Source: Kordia sp965224175
GTDB lineage: Bacteria; Bacteroidota; Bacteroidia; Flavobacteriales; Flavobacteriaceae
Reading direction: 5' to 3'
Assembly: GCF_965224175.1 (NCBI RefSeq)
Contig: NZ_OZ245041.1
Coordinates: 1,612,001 to 1,676,000, forward strand
DNA length: 64,000 bases
Shown here: piece by piece, positions 54,089 through 61,818 of the stretch
Layout: each line of letters begins with the position of its first letter
Position numbering within the stretch: the stretch's first letter is position 1
Notes under the pieces: generated by a model
Seen by the model: the letters and a program-made list of their open reading frames with translations, nothing else
Told to the model about the DNA's origin: nothing
Databases searched by the model: none
Made by a program: the position numbers and the translations under genes

Positions 54089-54964
54089 CTATGATATGTA
54101 AAAATCAAACTCTATATTTTCTCTTTTTAGAAAGGATTGAAAATTCAGCATTAAATTTTCATCGTTGTACTCATTTTTGATTTTTTGTAAAAGCTCAATT
54201 CGGTCTTCTGTTCCGTAATACAGAAAGAGTTTTGGCAATTGATTTTTTTCTACCGTAATCATACTAAAGGTACTTATGTCACGCTTTCTATATTGTTTTC
54301 TGTACTTTTCGCCGTAAAGGTCTGTAGTAATTGTATCTATCAGCAATGAACTTTCACGATTGAAATTTGCATTAATTACAATTTCATTTTCTTCGTCTAT
54401 TTTAAAGTGATATAATTCTATTACTTCTTCATGTTGCCTAATCAATTCATTGAGCCAATCCATATACCATTCTTCAAACGTAATTCGTTCTTTTCCATAT
54501 TGTTGAAGCGGAACTATTTCATCATTAGAAGCCCTGTCATCGATCCAAATATTACCGTATTCTTCTCCATTCACAACCAAAAACAGAAAATTTCCACAAC
54601 CTATATGAGCAATCCGAATAGTTCCATTGGTAATTTCGTCATGCGCGGGATTATCATAGTCAATTTCGGTTTCTTTTGTAAGTAAAAATGGTTTACTTAA
54701 ATCTGTATTGATGGTATCATGACCTTCAACAGGCAGCATCGTGCTATTCCACATGTACAACGGAAAAATACCATCACTTGGACCAAATCCACCATTATAT
54801 AATTCTGTAATTAAGGCTTTGTAAGCTTGTGGAAGTTTGATAGCATGCTTCTTTTCAAAATTAACAACTTCTTCTTCAGTTAAAGCCTCATTCGCTCTAT
54901 ATTCTCCATCTGGATTTACTTCGTAAAGTTTTCTTATTTTATTTTTGATTGATGTAATATCCAT
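54089..54964 (-). CDS. SMI1/KNR4 family protein
   Basis: 291 residues from ATG 54964. The SMI1/KNR4 domain spans about 15-170 (VVNFEKKHAIKLPQAYKALITELYNGGFGPSDGIFPL in part), including GCGNFLFLVVNG and NIWIDDRAS. Such proteins are immunity factors in polymorphic toxin systems or general stress proteins. No toxin adjoins it. Five codons upstream a further ATG (54979) is possible. Confidence 0.8.
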   Translation of the reverse strand: MDITSIKNKIRKLYEVNPDGEYRANEALTEEEVVNFEKKHAIKLPQAYKALITELYNGGFGPSDGIFPLYMWNSTMLPVEGHDTINTDLSKPFLLTKETEIDYDNPAHDEITNGTIRIAHIGCGNFLFLVVNGEEYGNIWIDDRASNDEIVPLQQYGKERITFEEWYMDWLNELIRQHEEVIELYHFKIDEENEIVINANFNRESSLLIDTITTDLYGEKYRKQYRKRDISTFSMITVEKNQLPKLFLYYGTEDRIELLQKIKNEYNDENLMLNFQSFLKRENIEFDFYIS

Positions 54965-55012
54965 AATTCTTTGATGCAATAAATAGTCCTTAAATATAGG
55001 AGTTTACGTTTA

Positions 55013-55056
55013 AAAACTAAAAAACACCTTGCTTTTACAAGGTGTTTTTTAGTTTT
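55013..55056 (-). terminator. terminator of the PadR/FHWP operon
   Basis: A 19-bp perfect stem (AAAACTAAAAAACACCTTG with its complement) and a 6-base loop. Lies between the FHWP membrane protein gene (minus) and the SMI1 gene (minus), so it ends the former. Confidence 0.9.
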
Positions 55057-55073
55057 AAATTGATTTGTTGTTT

Positions 55074-55256
55074 TTAAACATTTTTCTGGGTTTTGTATAG
55101 CCTGTAAAATAATGTTGGCAAAAAACCAAAGTTTAAAAGTACAAAGCCTACTAGCATAAGCATTGCTGCAAAAGGCCAATGGAAAAATTCAAACATAATT
55201 CCTGTACTTAAGACAAAAAAGGCTAAAAAACCTAGTAAATAAACTGCATTTTTCAT
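55074..55256 (-). CDS. 60-residue membrane protein with FHWP motif
   Basis: Two transmembrane helices. The centre FEFFHWPFAAMLMLVG matches the second half of the neighbouring protein at 55281 (FKMFHWPYANMLLILG). The same HWP(F/Y)A motif occurs in GldL-like proteins of the gliding/type IX secretion machinery, where it forms a membrane proton channel, but this protein is far shorter. Function unknown. Confidence 0.65.
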   Translation of the reverse strand: MKNAVYLLGFLAFFVLSTGIMFEFFHWPFAAMLMLVGFVLLNFGFLPTLFYRLYKTQKNV

Positions 55257-55280
55257 TTTCTGATGATTTTGATGTTCGTA

Positions 55281-55712
55281 TTAAGATTGATAATTAATTA
55301 TTGATTGCTTGTATTTTATGTAAAAGAATAATGGACAATAAGCTAATAAGAGTACCGTTAGTCCCAAGATTAATAGCATATTAGCATATGGCCAATGAAA
55401 CATTTTAAAAATTAATCCTACAGAAAAGATAAAAACCATGGTCATTCCTGACAGATACAAACCTCTTTTCGTTCTTATAATTGTTTTGGAATGCAATAAC
55501 TGTTTGGTTTCGAGTTGTAATTGTTTAATGTTGTAATATCCGCCTAATTTTTGAATGGCTTCTTGATATGCAGATTCAAAATCTGTATGATCGGAAGTTT
55601 CAATCGTAGTACAGATATGATCTATTATATCTTCTTTGATGCTTTCAGATACGATTCCGTGAAACTCTAAACTGTTTGATATAAATTCAATTTGATCTTC
55701 CGTTACCATCAT
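55281..55712 (-). CDS. membrane protein with FHWP motif, downstream of PadR
   Basis: 143 residues. N-terminal 80 residues are soluble and helical (DHICTTIETSDHTDFESAYQEA, resembling permease-associated PadR-partner domains), followed by two helices with FHWPYANM. The start overlaps the PadR stop by 4 bases, so the two are coupled. PadR regulators commonly pair with such membrane proteins. Confidence 0.7.
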   Translation of the reverse strand: MMVTEDQIEFISNSLEFHGIVSESIKEDIIDHICTTIETSDHTDFESAYQEAIQKLGGYYNIKQLQLETKQLLHSKTIIRTKRGLYLSGMTMVFIFSVGLIFKMFHWPYANMLLILGLTVLLLAYCPLFFYIKYKQSIINYQS

Positions 55713-56047
55713 GTTGTCAATGTTTTAGGATTGAATATTAAACTTAGCGTTTCAATAAAATCATTGATTTCTGCTGTCTTTTCTGTGATTACTTTTTTCC
55801 CTGAAGACGTCACAGTATAATATTTACGTACACGTTTTCCGATATATACTTTTTCAGTTTCTAATACGCCCTGATGTTCTAGTTTGTGTAAAATAGGATA
55901 CATTGCGCCTTCACTTATATCTATTTTTCCTTTAGTCAATTCACGTACCTTCTGAGAAATTTCATAACCATACATTTTATCTCCATTGCTTAAAAGTTTT
56001 AAAATGATTGGTAACAGTATTCCTTTTGTTAATTCTTTGCTATACAT
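55709..56047 (-). CDS. PadR family transcriptional regulator
   Basis: 112 residues from ATG 56047. Winged helix with GYEISQKVRELTKGK and SEGAMYPILHKLEHQGVLETE (the PadR signature) and a C-terminal dimerisation helix. The longer frame to 56077 would start upstream of the promoter at 56052-56081, so 56047 is preferred. It likely represses its own operon. Confidence 0.9.
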   Translation of the reverse strand: MYSKELTKGILLPIILKLLSNGDKMYGYEISQKVRELTKGKIDISEGAMYPILHKLEHQGVLETEKVYIGKRVRKYYTVTSSGKKVITEKTAEINDFIETLSLIFNPKTLTT

Positions 56048-56051
56048 ATGA

Positions 56052-56081
56052 CAAATATACATTTTATTTAAATGCATTCAA
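56052..56081 (-). promoter_or_regulatory. promoter of the PadR operon, leaderless
   Basis: TTG (56081-56079), 19 bases, TATATTTG (56059-56052) on the minus strand, a full -33/-7 match. The G is only 4 bases from the ATG at 56047, so the message should start at or next to the start codon. Confidence 0.75.
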
Positions 56082-56221
56082 TTAAAATAATAAAATATCC
56101 ACACTCAAAACACATTAACACCTAAATACCAAACACTTAAACTTAAAATAAAATCTAAAGTAATTTTACTTATTTTGAAAGAATGGGTGTTTTCCTCCTT
56201 TAAAAGACACTTTTAACCTCT

Positions 56222-56229
56222 TATTTTTG
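56222..56229 (+). promoter_or_regulatory. candidate -7 box for the gene at 56314
   Basis: TATTTTTG, an exact TAnnTTTG match, 84 bases before the ATG. No TTG at the normal distance. Confidence 0.4.
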
Positions 56230-56313
56230 TAGTGTAATTAATTATTTTTTACACAGGTGCTATCTGAAAAACCTATATAAAAAGAGTAAGAAACCTATCA
56301 AAAACCAAAAATT

Positions 56314-56604
56314 ATGAGTAATCAATGTAATTCAGTTGTTGTAAATCCAATAAGAAATGGAAACAACTTAAATGTTATGGTCGGAGCACAATCTGGCACA
56401 AATCCAGCAATTTTAACCTGGATTATTGTTCGTCAACAAGGTATCACACGCTATTTTTATCCAGATGATTTTAATATTGGTGGACAGTATGTATATCCAG
56501 GTTTGACACAATCAAAACTGTTTATCCCTATCTCTCCAGGAGATGTAAAAGTAGAAGTATATTATAGTGATTCTAATTGTGTTGCTTCAGGTGGAGTTGC
56601 TTAA
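56314..56604 (+). CDS. 96-residue protein of unknown function
   Basis: No signal peptide. Beta-rich with two cysteines near the ends (residues 5 and 91), a FNIGGQYVYPGLTQ segment and a C-terminal CVASGGVA. I recognise no family. It is followed after 53 bases by another small gene in the same direction; a terminator follows the pair. Position next to the second precursor cluster suggests, but does not prove, a link. Confidence 0.6.
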   Translation: MSNQCNSVVVNPIRNGNNLNVMVGAQSGTNPAILTWIIVRQQGITRYFYPDDFNIGGQYVYPGLTQSKLFIPISPGDVKVEVYYSDSNCVASGGVA

Positions 56605-56657
56605 CAACTTGTCTGAAATAGTTTAAAATTTTGAATAACATTTAAAACACAATCATT

Positions 56658-56960
56658 ATGAACACACAAAATAAAATACGTCAGATTTCTATAAGTCACG
56701 ACGCGTTACGCATAAAATCCAACGATATTGATGCGGCTACAGAAGCATTTATGAAACAAGTAAATGAGGTTACATTAAAACTTGCTTCAGGAGGAACACA
56801 AGTAAGTGGTGTACGAATTTTAGAAGTCAGTACAGAAAAAGAAATGATTCATTTTAAGTTTGATGATCCCGACAATTTAGTAGATCGTATTTCTTTATAC
56901 ATGAATGAATCGAATCCAAAAGCAACTATTGAAGTGCATCATACTTCAGCTCGAAGTTAA
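56658..56960 (+). CDS. 100-residue protein of unknown function
   Basis: Contains a helix (TEAFMKQVNEVTLKLASGG) and three strands, no signal peptide, no cysteine. No family recognised. It ends with a strong terminator at 57021-57061. It is likely co-transcribed with the gene at 56314. Confidence 0.6.
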   Translation: MNTQNKIRQISISHDALRIKSNDIDAATEAFMKQVNEVTLKLASGGTQVSGVRILEVSTEKEMIHFKFDDPDNLVDRISLYMNESNPKATIEVHHTSARS

Positions 56961-57020
56961 GCAACAGTTAATTGCCAGCTTTTTTGTTGTTAGTATCTGG
57001 CAACTACATATCTGTTGTAA

Positions 57021-57061
57021 AAGTCAATTTGAGAAGAATTTATTCTTGAATTGACTTTTTT
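57021..57061 (+). terminator. terminator of the small-gene pair
   Basis: AAGTCAATT ... AATTGACTT outer stem with an inner AAGAA/TTCTT pairing, followed by T6. Its two-tier layout closely resembles the terminator at 58134-58175. Confidence 0.85.
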
Positions 57062-57142
57062 GTTTGATGTAAATATGTATTGAAAATTTCATCTCCATTC
57101 TTGAATTAAAATAATCAAAGAATATTTTTTATGAGATAAAAA

Positions 57143-57164
57143 AAAACGAACCGAAGTCCGTTTT
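57143..57164 (-). terminator. UUCG terminator of precursor 4
   Basis: Minus-strand AAAACGGAC-TTCG-GTTCGTTTT followed by T-residues, 25 bases past the stop. Same GAC/GTT-closed UUCG loop as the terminators of precursors 2 and 5. Confidence 0.9.
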
Positions 57165-57188
57165 ATAAAAGGCATACTTTTGAATACA

Positions 57189-57356
57189 TTATGGCAAACA
57201 AGTACATGTAAGTTTTGTTTTTCTAAGGTTACAAATTCCCCAATAGGTTTCTACAACGGTACACAAATTAGTTCTTGGAACAGCTGCTCCACCTGAAACA
57301 TTGATATTAGAAATTGATTTTTTATTGAGTTTTAAACGTTTTATTGATTTTTTCAT
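57189..57356 (-). CDS. class I lanthipeptide-type precursor peptide 4
   Basis: 55 residues, below common gene-calling limits. Leader MKKSIKRLKLNKKSISNINV, then the SGG cleavage site at 21-23. The core has four Cys (LCTVV, GICN, TCTCLP) and four Thr, suited to ring formation. The leader is homologous to the three precursors at 26.9-28 kb. Followed by a UUCG terminator. Confidence 0.85.
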   Translation of the reverse strand: MKKSIKRLKLNKKSISNINVSGGAAVPRTNLCTVVETYWGICNLRKTKLTCTCLP

Positions 57357-57402
57357 GATACTAATTTTTTGAATTGAATACTAGATTTAATAACAATTGA
57401 AA

Positions 57403-57420
57403 AACGAACCGAAGTTCATT
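57403..57420 (-). terminator. UUCG terminator of precursor 5
   Basis: Minus-strand AATGAAC-TTCG-GTTCGTT then T5, just downstream of the stop at 57440. Confidence 0.88.
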
Positions 57421-57439
57421 TTCCAATCTTTCTTTCTGA

Positions 57440-57616
57440 CTAAGCACATAAATCTGAAGGCGATCCTCCACCATTACATCCTGCCCACCAAGTTTTGTAA
57501 ATAATTGTTTTTGGAATTGTGATTGTTAATGTTGCACCTTCTCCTCCAGTTGCGTTTGCACTAATCTTAGAAATAGCCTTTTTGTTTAATGCTAGTTTTT
57601 TCATTGATTTTTTCAT
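57440..57616 (-). CDS. class I lanthipeptide-type precursor peptide 5
   Basis: 58 residues, below common gene-calling limits. Leader MKKSMKKLALNKKAISKISA, then TGG at 23-25. The core is Thr-rich (ATLTITIPKTI) with WWAGCNGGG and a C-terminal DLCA: two Cys. Divergent from precursor 6 across a 273-base region with three 17-bp direct repeats. Confidence 0.85.
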   Translation of the reverse strand: MKKSMKKLALNKKAISKISANATGGEGATLTITIPKTIIYKTWWAGCNGGGSPSDLCA

Positions 57617-57693
57617 AATACATGAGTTTTTTATGTTAATAATGATGTAAAGGAACTACTTGAAAACAAGTAAACAAAAGGAAGTAAGTGAGG

Positions 57694-57822
57694 TTTTATA
57701 AAGTGTAACTGATGTTTTATGAAACGTCACTATCAATACGAATGATATCAATTCTCAACATGAGAATGTACAGTTTAAAATATTCTGATAATTTATATTC
57801 TGATCTTTTATAAAGCGTCAGT
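57694..57822. promoter_or_regulatory. three 17-bp direct repeats between divergent precursor genes
   Basis: TTTTATAAAGTGTAACT (57694-57710), TTTTATGAAACGTCACT (57715-57731) and TTTTATAAAGCGTCAGT (57806-57822). The first two start 21 bases apart, two helical turns, as expected of sites for a dimeric or cooperative activator. They lie between precursor 5 (minus) and precursor 6 (plus). Confidence 0.65.
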
Positions 57823-57889
57823 ACTACTCTTTTTTTAAAAGAAAAAAAACAGCTTGATTTGTCTTCATTAACATCTAAAATATAGTATT

Positions 57890-58090
57890 ATGAAGAAAAA
57901 GAATTTAAAAAAATTTAAGCTTAACAAGACTAATATTTCTAGTGTAACAGACCGTATTCATGGAGGCGCTCAAGGCTCAGGCACTATAACACTTACTCCA
58001 ATAACCATAGAGATCACGACAAAGATTGTTACTTTTATGTATTGTCAGGAGAGATCAGCACCGAATACAAATTGTAATTGTGGTGGTTAA
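57890..58090 (+). CDS. class I lanthipeptide-type precursor peptide 6
   Basis: 66 residues. Leader MKKKNLKKFKLNKTNISSVT, then HGG at 24-26. The core is Thr-rich (GTITLTPITIEITTKIVTF) and ends in YCQERSAPNTNCNCGG with three Cys. The RIHGG cleavage context is the same as in precursor 3 (NRIHGG), suggesting the same export peptidase. Terminator at 58134. Confidence 0.85.
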   Translation: MKKKNLKKFKLNKTNISSVTDRIHGGAQGSGTITLTPITIEITTKIVTFMYCQERSAPNTNCNCGG

Positions 58091-58133
58091 AGAAATCATG
58101 TAACCTTAGTCTGGTTATTGAAATCTACACTAT

Positions 58134-58175
58134 AAGCCAATTTGAGGAATATTTTTCTTGGATTGGCTTTTTTAG
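58134..58175 (+). terminator. terminator of precursor 6
   Basis: AAGCCAAT ... ATTGGCTT with inner AGGAA/TTCTT pairing and T6. It shows that the open frame beginning at 58142 is not the true start of rlmD. Confidence 0.85.
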
Positions 58176-58336
58176 TTTTTCTTTTAGTGATTATTCTCTT
58201 CTTCAGATATTCTACAATCATTAAAAGAGATACATATTTCTCTACAACTCACCTACTTCAACACACGCAACTTAAAACTTTTAGCATTTTTTTAAAGATT
58301 CACCGAATAAATAATATATATATTTACCGCTATTGT

Positions 58337-58344
58337 TATTTTTG
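58337..58344 (+). promoter_or_regulatory. -7 box of rlmD, leaderless
   Basis: TATTTTTG, exact TAnnTTTG, 4 bases before the ATG at 58349. Confidence 0.6.
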
Positions 58345-58348
58345 CCGC

Positions 58349-59761
58349 ATGGGAAGAAAGAATCGTAAGAAACTGTTTGAGGAAGTAACCGTTGTAGATA
58401 CTGCGACGAAAGGAAAAACAGTTGCTAAAACTGAAGAAGGAACTGTGATATTTTTACCAAATGCCGTACCTGGTGATGTGGTAGATATTCAAACATATAA
58501 GAAACGAAAAGCATATTACGAAGGAAAAGCAGTAAAGTTTCATTCGTATTCAGATAAGCGTACCGAACCTGTTTGCGAACATTTTGGAACCTGTGGCGGC
58601 TGCAAATGGCAACATATGGCATATGAACACCAATTGTTTTATAAACAAAAAGAAGTACTTAATAATTTAACGCGTATTGGAAAGGTTGAACTGCCTGAAC
58701 TAACTCCAATTTTAGGAAGTGCTGAACAGTATTTTTATAGAAATAAAATGGAGTTCTCTTTTTCTGATAGTCGCTGGTTGACTCAAGAAGAAGTAGATTC
58801 TGGAGAAGATTTAGGTGATAGAAATGCGCTTGGTTTTCATATTCCTGGCATGTGGGACAAAATTCTAGATGTAAAGAAATGTCATTTACAGGCAGATCCT
58901 TCAAACGCAATTCGTAATGCAATTAAGGAATTTGCTACTGAAAATAATATTGCTTTCTTTAACACACGTCATCAAACAGGATTGCTTCGTACCTTAATGC
59001 TTCGTACGTCTTCTATTGGTGAAGTTATGGTGCTGATTCAATTCTACAAAGAAGATAAAGAAAAACGTGAATTGCTATTAAATTATGTACAAGAGACGTT
59101 TCCACAAATTACTGCGTTATTATATGTAATTAATGGAAAAGGAAATGATACAATTTACGATCAAGAAGTAATTTGTTATCACGGACGCGATCATATTTTT
59201 GAAGAAATGGAAGGTTTGAAGTTTAAGATTAACGCTAAGTCATTCTATCAAACAAATTCAGATCAAGCGTATGAATTGTATAAAATTACACGTGATTTTG
59301 CAGGTTTAGTAGGTGATGAACTGGTATATGATTTATATACAGGAACAGGAACCATCGCTCAATTCGTTTCAAAGAAAGCTAAAAAAGTAGTTGGCGTAGA
59401 ATCTGTTCCAGAAGCCATTGAAGCTGCAAAAGAGAATGCTGCATACAATAATATTACGAATACAGATTTTTTTGTGGGTGATATGAAAAAAGTGTTCAAC
59501 GCAGAATTCATTGAAACTCATGGAACACCTGACGTCATTATTACCGATCCGCCACGTGACGGAATGCACGCAGATGTAGTACAACAAATTTTAAATATCG
59601 CTCCTAAAAAAGTAGTGTATGTAAGCTGTAATAGCGCCACACAAGCACGTGATTTAGCATTGATGGACGCTACTTATAAAGTTACCAAAGTACAAGCTGT
59701 TGATATGTTTCCACAAACGCATCACATTGAAAATGTAGTACTTTTAGAAAGAAGAAATTAA
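58349..59761 (+). CDS. rlmD: 23S rRNA (uracil-5-)-methyltransferase RlmD
   Basis: 470 residues from ATG 58349; the open frame continues to 58142 but crosses a terminator and a promoter. N-terminal TRAM domain (about 12-65), [4Fe-4S] cysteines C76, C82, C85 and C178, SAM site YDLYTGTGTIAQF, DPPRDGMH motif and catalytic Cys427 in VYVSCNS. Methylates U1939 of 23S rRNA in E. coli; in this phylum the RumA-type gene may act on a related uridine. Followed by the DUF6452 and DUF6048 genes. Confidence 0.92.
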   Translation: MGRKNRKKLFEEVTVVDTATKGKTVAKTEEGTVIFLPNAVPGDVVDIQTYKKRKAYYEGKAVKFHSYSDKRTEPVCEHFGTCGGCKWQHMAYEHQLFYKQKEVLNNLTRIGKVELPELTPILGSAEQYFYRNKMEFSFSDSRWLTQEEVDSGEDLGDRNALGFHIPGMWDKILDVKKCHLQADPSNAIRNAIKEFATENNIAFFNTRHQTGLLRTLMLRTSSIGEVMVLIQFYKEDKEKRELLLNYVQETFPQITALLYVINGKGNDTIYDQEVICYHGRDHIFEEMEGLKFKINAKSFYQTNSDQAYELYKITRDFAGLVGDELVYDLYTGTGTIAQFVSKKAKKVVGVESVPEAIEAAKENAAYNNITNTDFFVGDMKKVFNAEFIETHGTPDVIITDPPRDGMHADVVQQILNIAPKKVVYVSCNSATQARDLALMDATYKVTKVQAVDMFPQTHHIENVVLLERRN

Positions 59762-59790
59762 CGTAGATGTTATACCCTAAAAATATATAG

Positions 59791-60357
59791 ATGAAAAAGT
59801 TATCCTTTGTTGGAATCTTGATACTACTCATAACCACAGCGTTTTTGTCTTTTTCTTGCGAGAAAGATGATATTTGTGTGGAAGGAACCATCACAACGCC
59901 GCTACTCGTTATTGAGTTTTTTGAAATTAATAATACTTCAGGAACAGACACGCCAAAAGACGTGACCGATTTATGGGTAGAAGCTGTCAACCCTAATATT
60001 GATGAAGATGGTAATATTGTAGATCCGATTCAATCGCAAGAACAATCGGTAAATACGATTTCTATTCCATTGCGTACACAAGAAACTAGCACTGAATATA
60101 GATTTATTTCTGACTATGCAATAGATGATATGGGAAATCAGACAGGAAACGAAGATATCATTACGTTCAATTATGAAACGCAAGAAATTTTCCTTTCCAG
60201 AGCTTGTGGTTATATTACTAATTACACTTTAAGTGTTCCTAATGGAGCTGTTGTGACTGCAGATACTGACAATTGGATTGACACTGCTGTAGGAATACAG
60301 GTTTCAGAAATAGATGTTCAAAATGAAAACGTTACACATGTTAAGATATATCACTAG
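59791..60357 (+). CDS. DUF6452 family lipoprotein
   Basis: 188 residues with a lipoprotein signal (LSFSCEKDD). CVEGTITTPLLVIEFFE and LSRACGYITNYTL fit a family that in Flavobacteria regularly sits between rlmD and a DUF6048 gene, as here. Envelope-located, unknown function. Its end overlaps the next gene by 35-44 bases, so they are translationally linked. Confidence 0.75.
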   Translation: MKKLSFVGILILLITTAFLSFSCEKDDICVEGTITTPLLVIEFFEINNTSGTDTPKDVTDLWVEAVNPNIDEDGNIVDPIQSQEQSVNTISIPLRTQETSTEYRFISDYAIDDMGNQTGNEDIITFNYETQEIFLSRACGYITNYTLSVPNGAVVTADTDNWIDTAVGIQVSEIDVQNENVTHVKIYH

Positions 60358-61099
60358 TATACTCACCGTTTTAATCTGTAGCGTGAGTTTTGCTCAAGAT
60401 ACAGAAACAGCAACCGTAGCCAATGATACGCTTCCAAAGTTAGATACATTTCCTTTGCGCGTTGGTATCGATATAAGCAAACCTATTCGTATGCTATTGG
60501 AAGATGATTATCAAGGTATAGAAATTGCTGCAGATTTTAGATTGACACGAAAATTTTACATTGCTGCCGAATTAGGAACCGAAAAGAAAACCGTTGACGA
60601 AGATCAGCTAAATTTTACGACAGAAGGAAGTTTTGTAAAATTAGGGTTTGACTTTAACGCTTATGAAAACTGGTTTGGAATGGAGAATGCCATCATTGTA
60701 GGAATGCGTTATGGTTTTAGCACTCACAAACAAACCTTAAACAGATACAGAACTTACCAAACCAACCAACATGTAGACGATGTAAGTGTATTAACACAGA
60801 CACCTGGAACGGAATTTTCTAGCTTAAACGGACATTGGGTTGAAGTTGTAGCTGGTGTTAAAGTGGAAGTGTTAGATAATATTTATATGGGATTTAGCTT
60901 GCGCCTAAATCGTCTCTTAAGTACTAAAGAACCAGAGAATTTTCAAAACTTATTCATTCCAGGATTCAATAAAGTGACAACTGATAATAATGTCGGCGCT
61001 GGATTTAACTATACCATTAGTTATTCGATTCCAATCTACAAGAAAGCAAGAAAGAAAAAAGTAGAAGAGTCTGAAGAAGAAGATACTGATGAAGAATAG
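60323..61099 (+). CDS. DUF6048 family protein, probable outer-membrane barrel
   Basis: 258 residues from ATG 60323 (ATG 60314 is also possible). Signal peptide ends VSFAQ. Strands such as FYIAAELGTEKKT and FVKLGFDFNAYEN, an aromatic-rich middle and a final FNYTISYSIPIYKKA support a small outer-membrane barrel with a charged periplasmic or cytosolic tail (KKKVEESEEEDTDEE). It overlaps and probably cooperates with the DUF6452 lipoprotein. Confidence 0.75.
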   Translation: MKTLHMLRYITSILTVLICSVSFAQDTETATVANDTLPKLDTFPLRVGIDISKPIRMLLEDDYQGIEIAADFRLTRKFYIAAELGTEKKTVDEDQLNFTTEGSFVKLGFDFNAYENWFGMENAIIVGMRYGFSTHKQTLNRYRTYQTNQHVDDVSVLTQTPGTEFSSLNGHWVEVVAGVKVEVLDNIYMGFSLRLNRLLSTKEPENFQNLFIPGFNKVTTDNNVGAGFNYTISYSIPIYKKARKKKVEESEEEDTDEE

Positions 61100-61128
61100 A
61101 TAAACTTCTAACAGTTTAAAATATACAT

Positions 61129-61156
61129 AAAAGCTATCATTCCTGATAGCTTTTTT
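61129..61156 (+). terminator. terminator of the rlmD operon
   Basis: AAAAGCTATCA-ttcc-TGATAGCTTTT plus T4. Confidence 0.9.
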
Positions 61157-61241
61157 TGTTGATCAGTATTTGATTTGAGATTATTGATAAAAAATAATGC
61201 TAGCATGTTATTATTTCCTAATTTAGATTGAAATTTTTGTT

Positions 61242-61760
61242 ATGGAAAGTATGACTATCAGTGAAAAAGCACGCATATATGCATCTGAGAAACACAGAGC
61301 TACCAATCATATGTACGATCAATATCCGTATGAATTTCATTTGCAAATGGTTGTCAATGCCGCCAAACAATTTTTACATTTAATTCCTACGGAAGCGCAG
61401 CACAATGTTTTAGCGGGTTGTTGGGTTCATGATGTCATTGAAGATGCGCGTGAAACCTATAATGATGTTAAAAAAGCTTTGAATGAAGATGTTGCCGAAT
61501 TAGCGTATGCTTTAACCAATGACAAAGGTAGAAATCGTAGTGAACGTGCTGGTGAGAAATATTATGAAGGTATTAAAAATACGCCATATGCAACGTTTAT
61601 AAAACTCTGTGATCGTATTGCCAATGTTACACATTCTAAAAATACAGGAAGTAGAATGCTAGCTGTGTATCGAAAAGAAAATTCTGCGTTTATTGAAAAG
61701 CTTCATGATGAAAAGTATATGGAAGTTATTCAGTATTTAGAAAACTTATTAAGCGTTTAA
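61242..61760 (+). CDS. small HD-domain phosphohydrolase
   Basis: 172 residues. HD-type metal motif YEFHLQMV ... GCWVHDVIEDA and KLCDRIANVTHS fit the stand-alone RelA/SpoT-homologue hydrolase (MESH1-like) group, which can cleave (p)ppGpp or NADPH. There is no synthetase or ACT domain. Cytosolic. The role as alarmone hydrolase is inferred from the motif order. Confidence 0.75.
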   Translation: MESMTISEKARIYASEKHRATNHMYDQYPYEFHLQMVVNAAKQFLHLIPTEAQHNVLAGCWVHDVIEDARETYNDVKKALNEDVAELAYALTNDKGRNRSERAGEKYYEGIKNTPYATFIKLCDRIANVTHSKNTGSRMLAVYRKENSAFIEKLHDEKYMEVIQYLENLLSV

Positions 61761-61780
61761 TTAAAATGTTTAAATAATTA

Positions 61781-61788
61781 TATTTTTG
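61781..61788 (+). promoter_or_regulatory. candidate -7 box for the gene at 61819
   Basis: TATTTTTG, 30 bases before the ATG. Confidence 0.45.
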
Positions 61789-61818
61789 ATTGTACACGTA
61801 ATCCTTACTATTTAAACA

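Noticed and set aside
54089..54964. SMI1/KNR4 gene as part of a polymorphic toxin system
   Set aside because: No toxin, Rhs or secretion-domain gene adjoins it, so only the family name is supported.
58142..58348. N-terminal 69-codon extension of rlmD
   Set aside because: It crosses the precursor 6 terminator and lies upstream of the rlmD -7 box; the family begins near MGRKNRKK.
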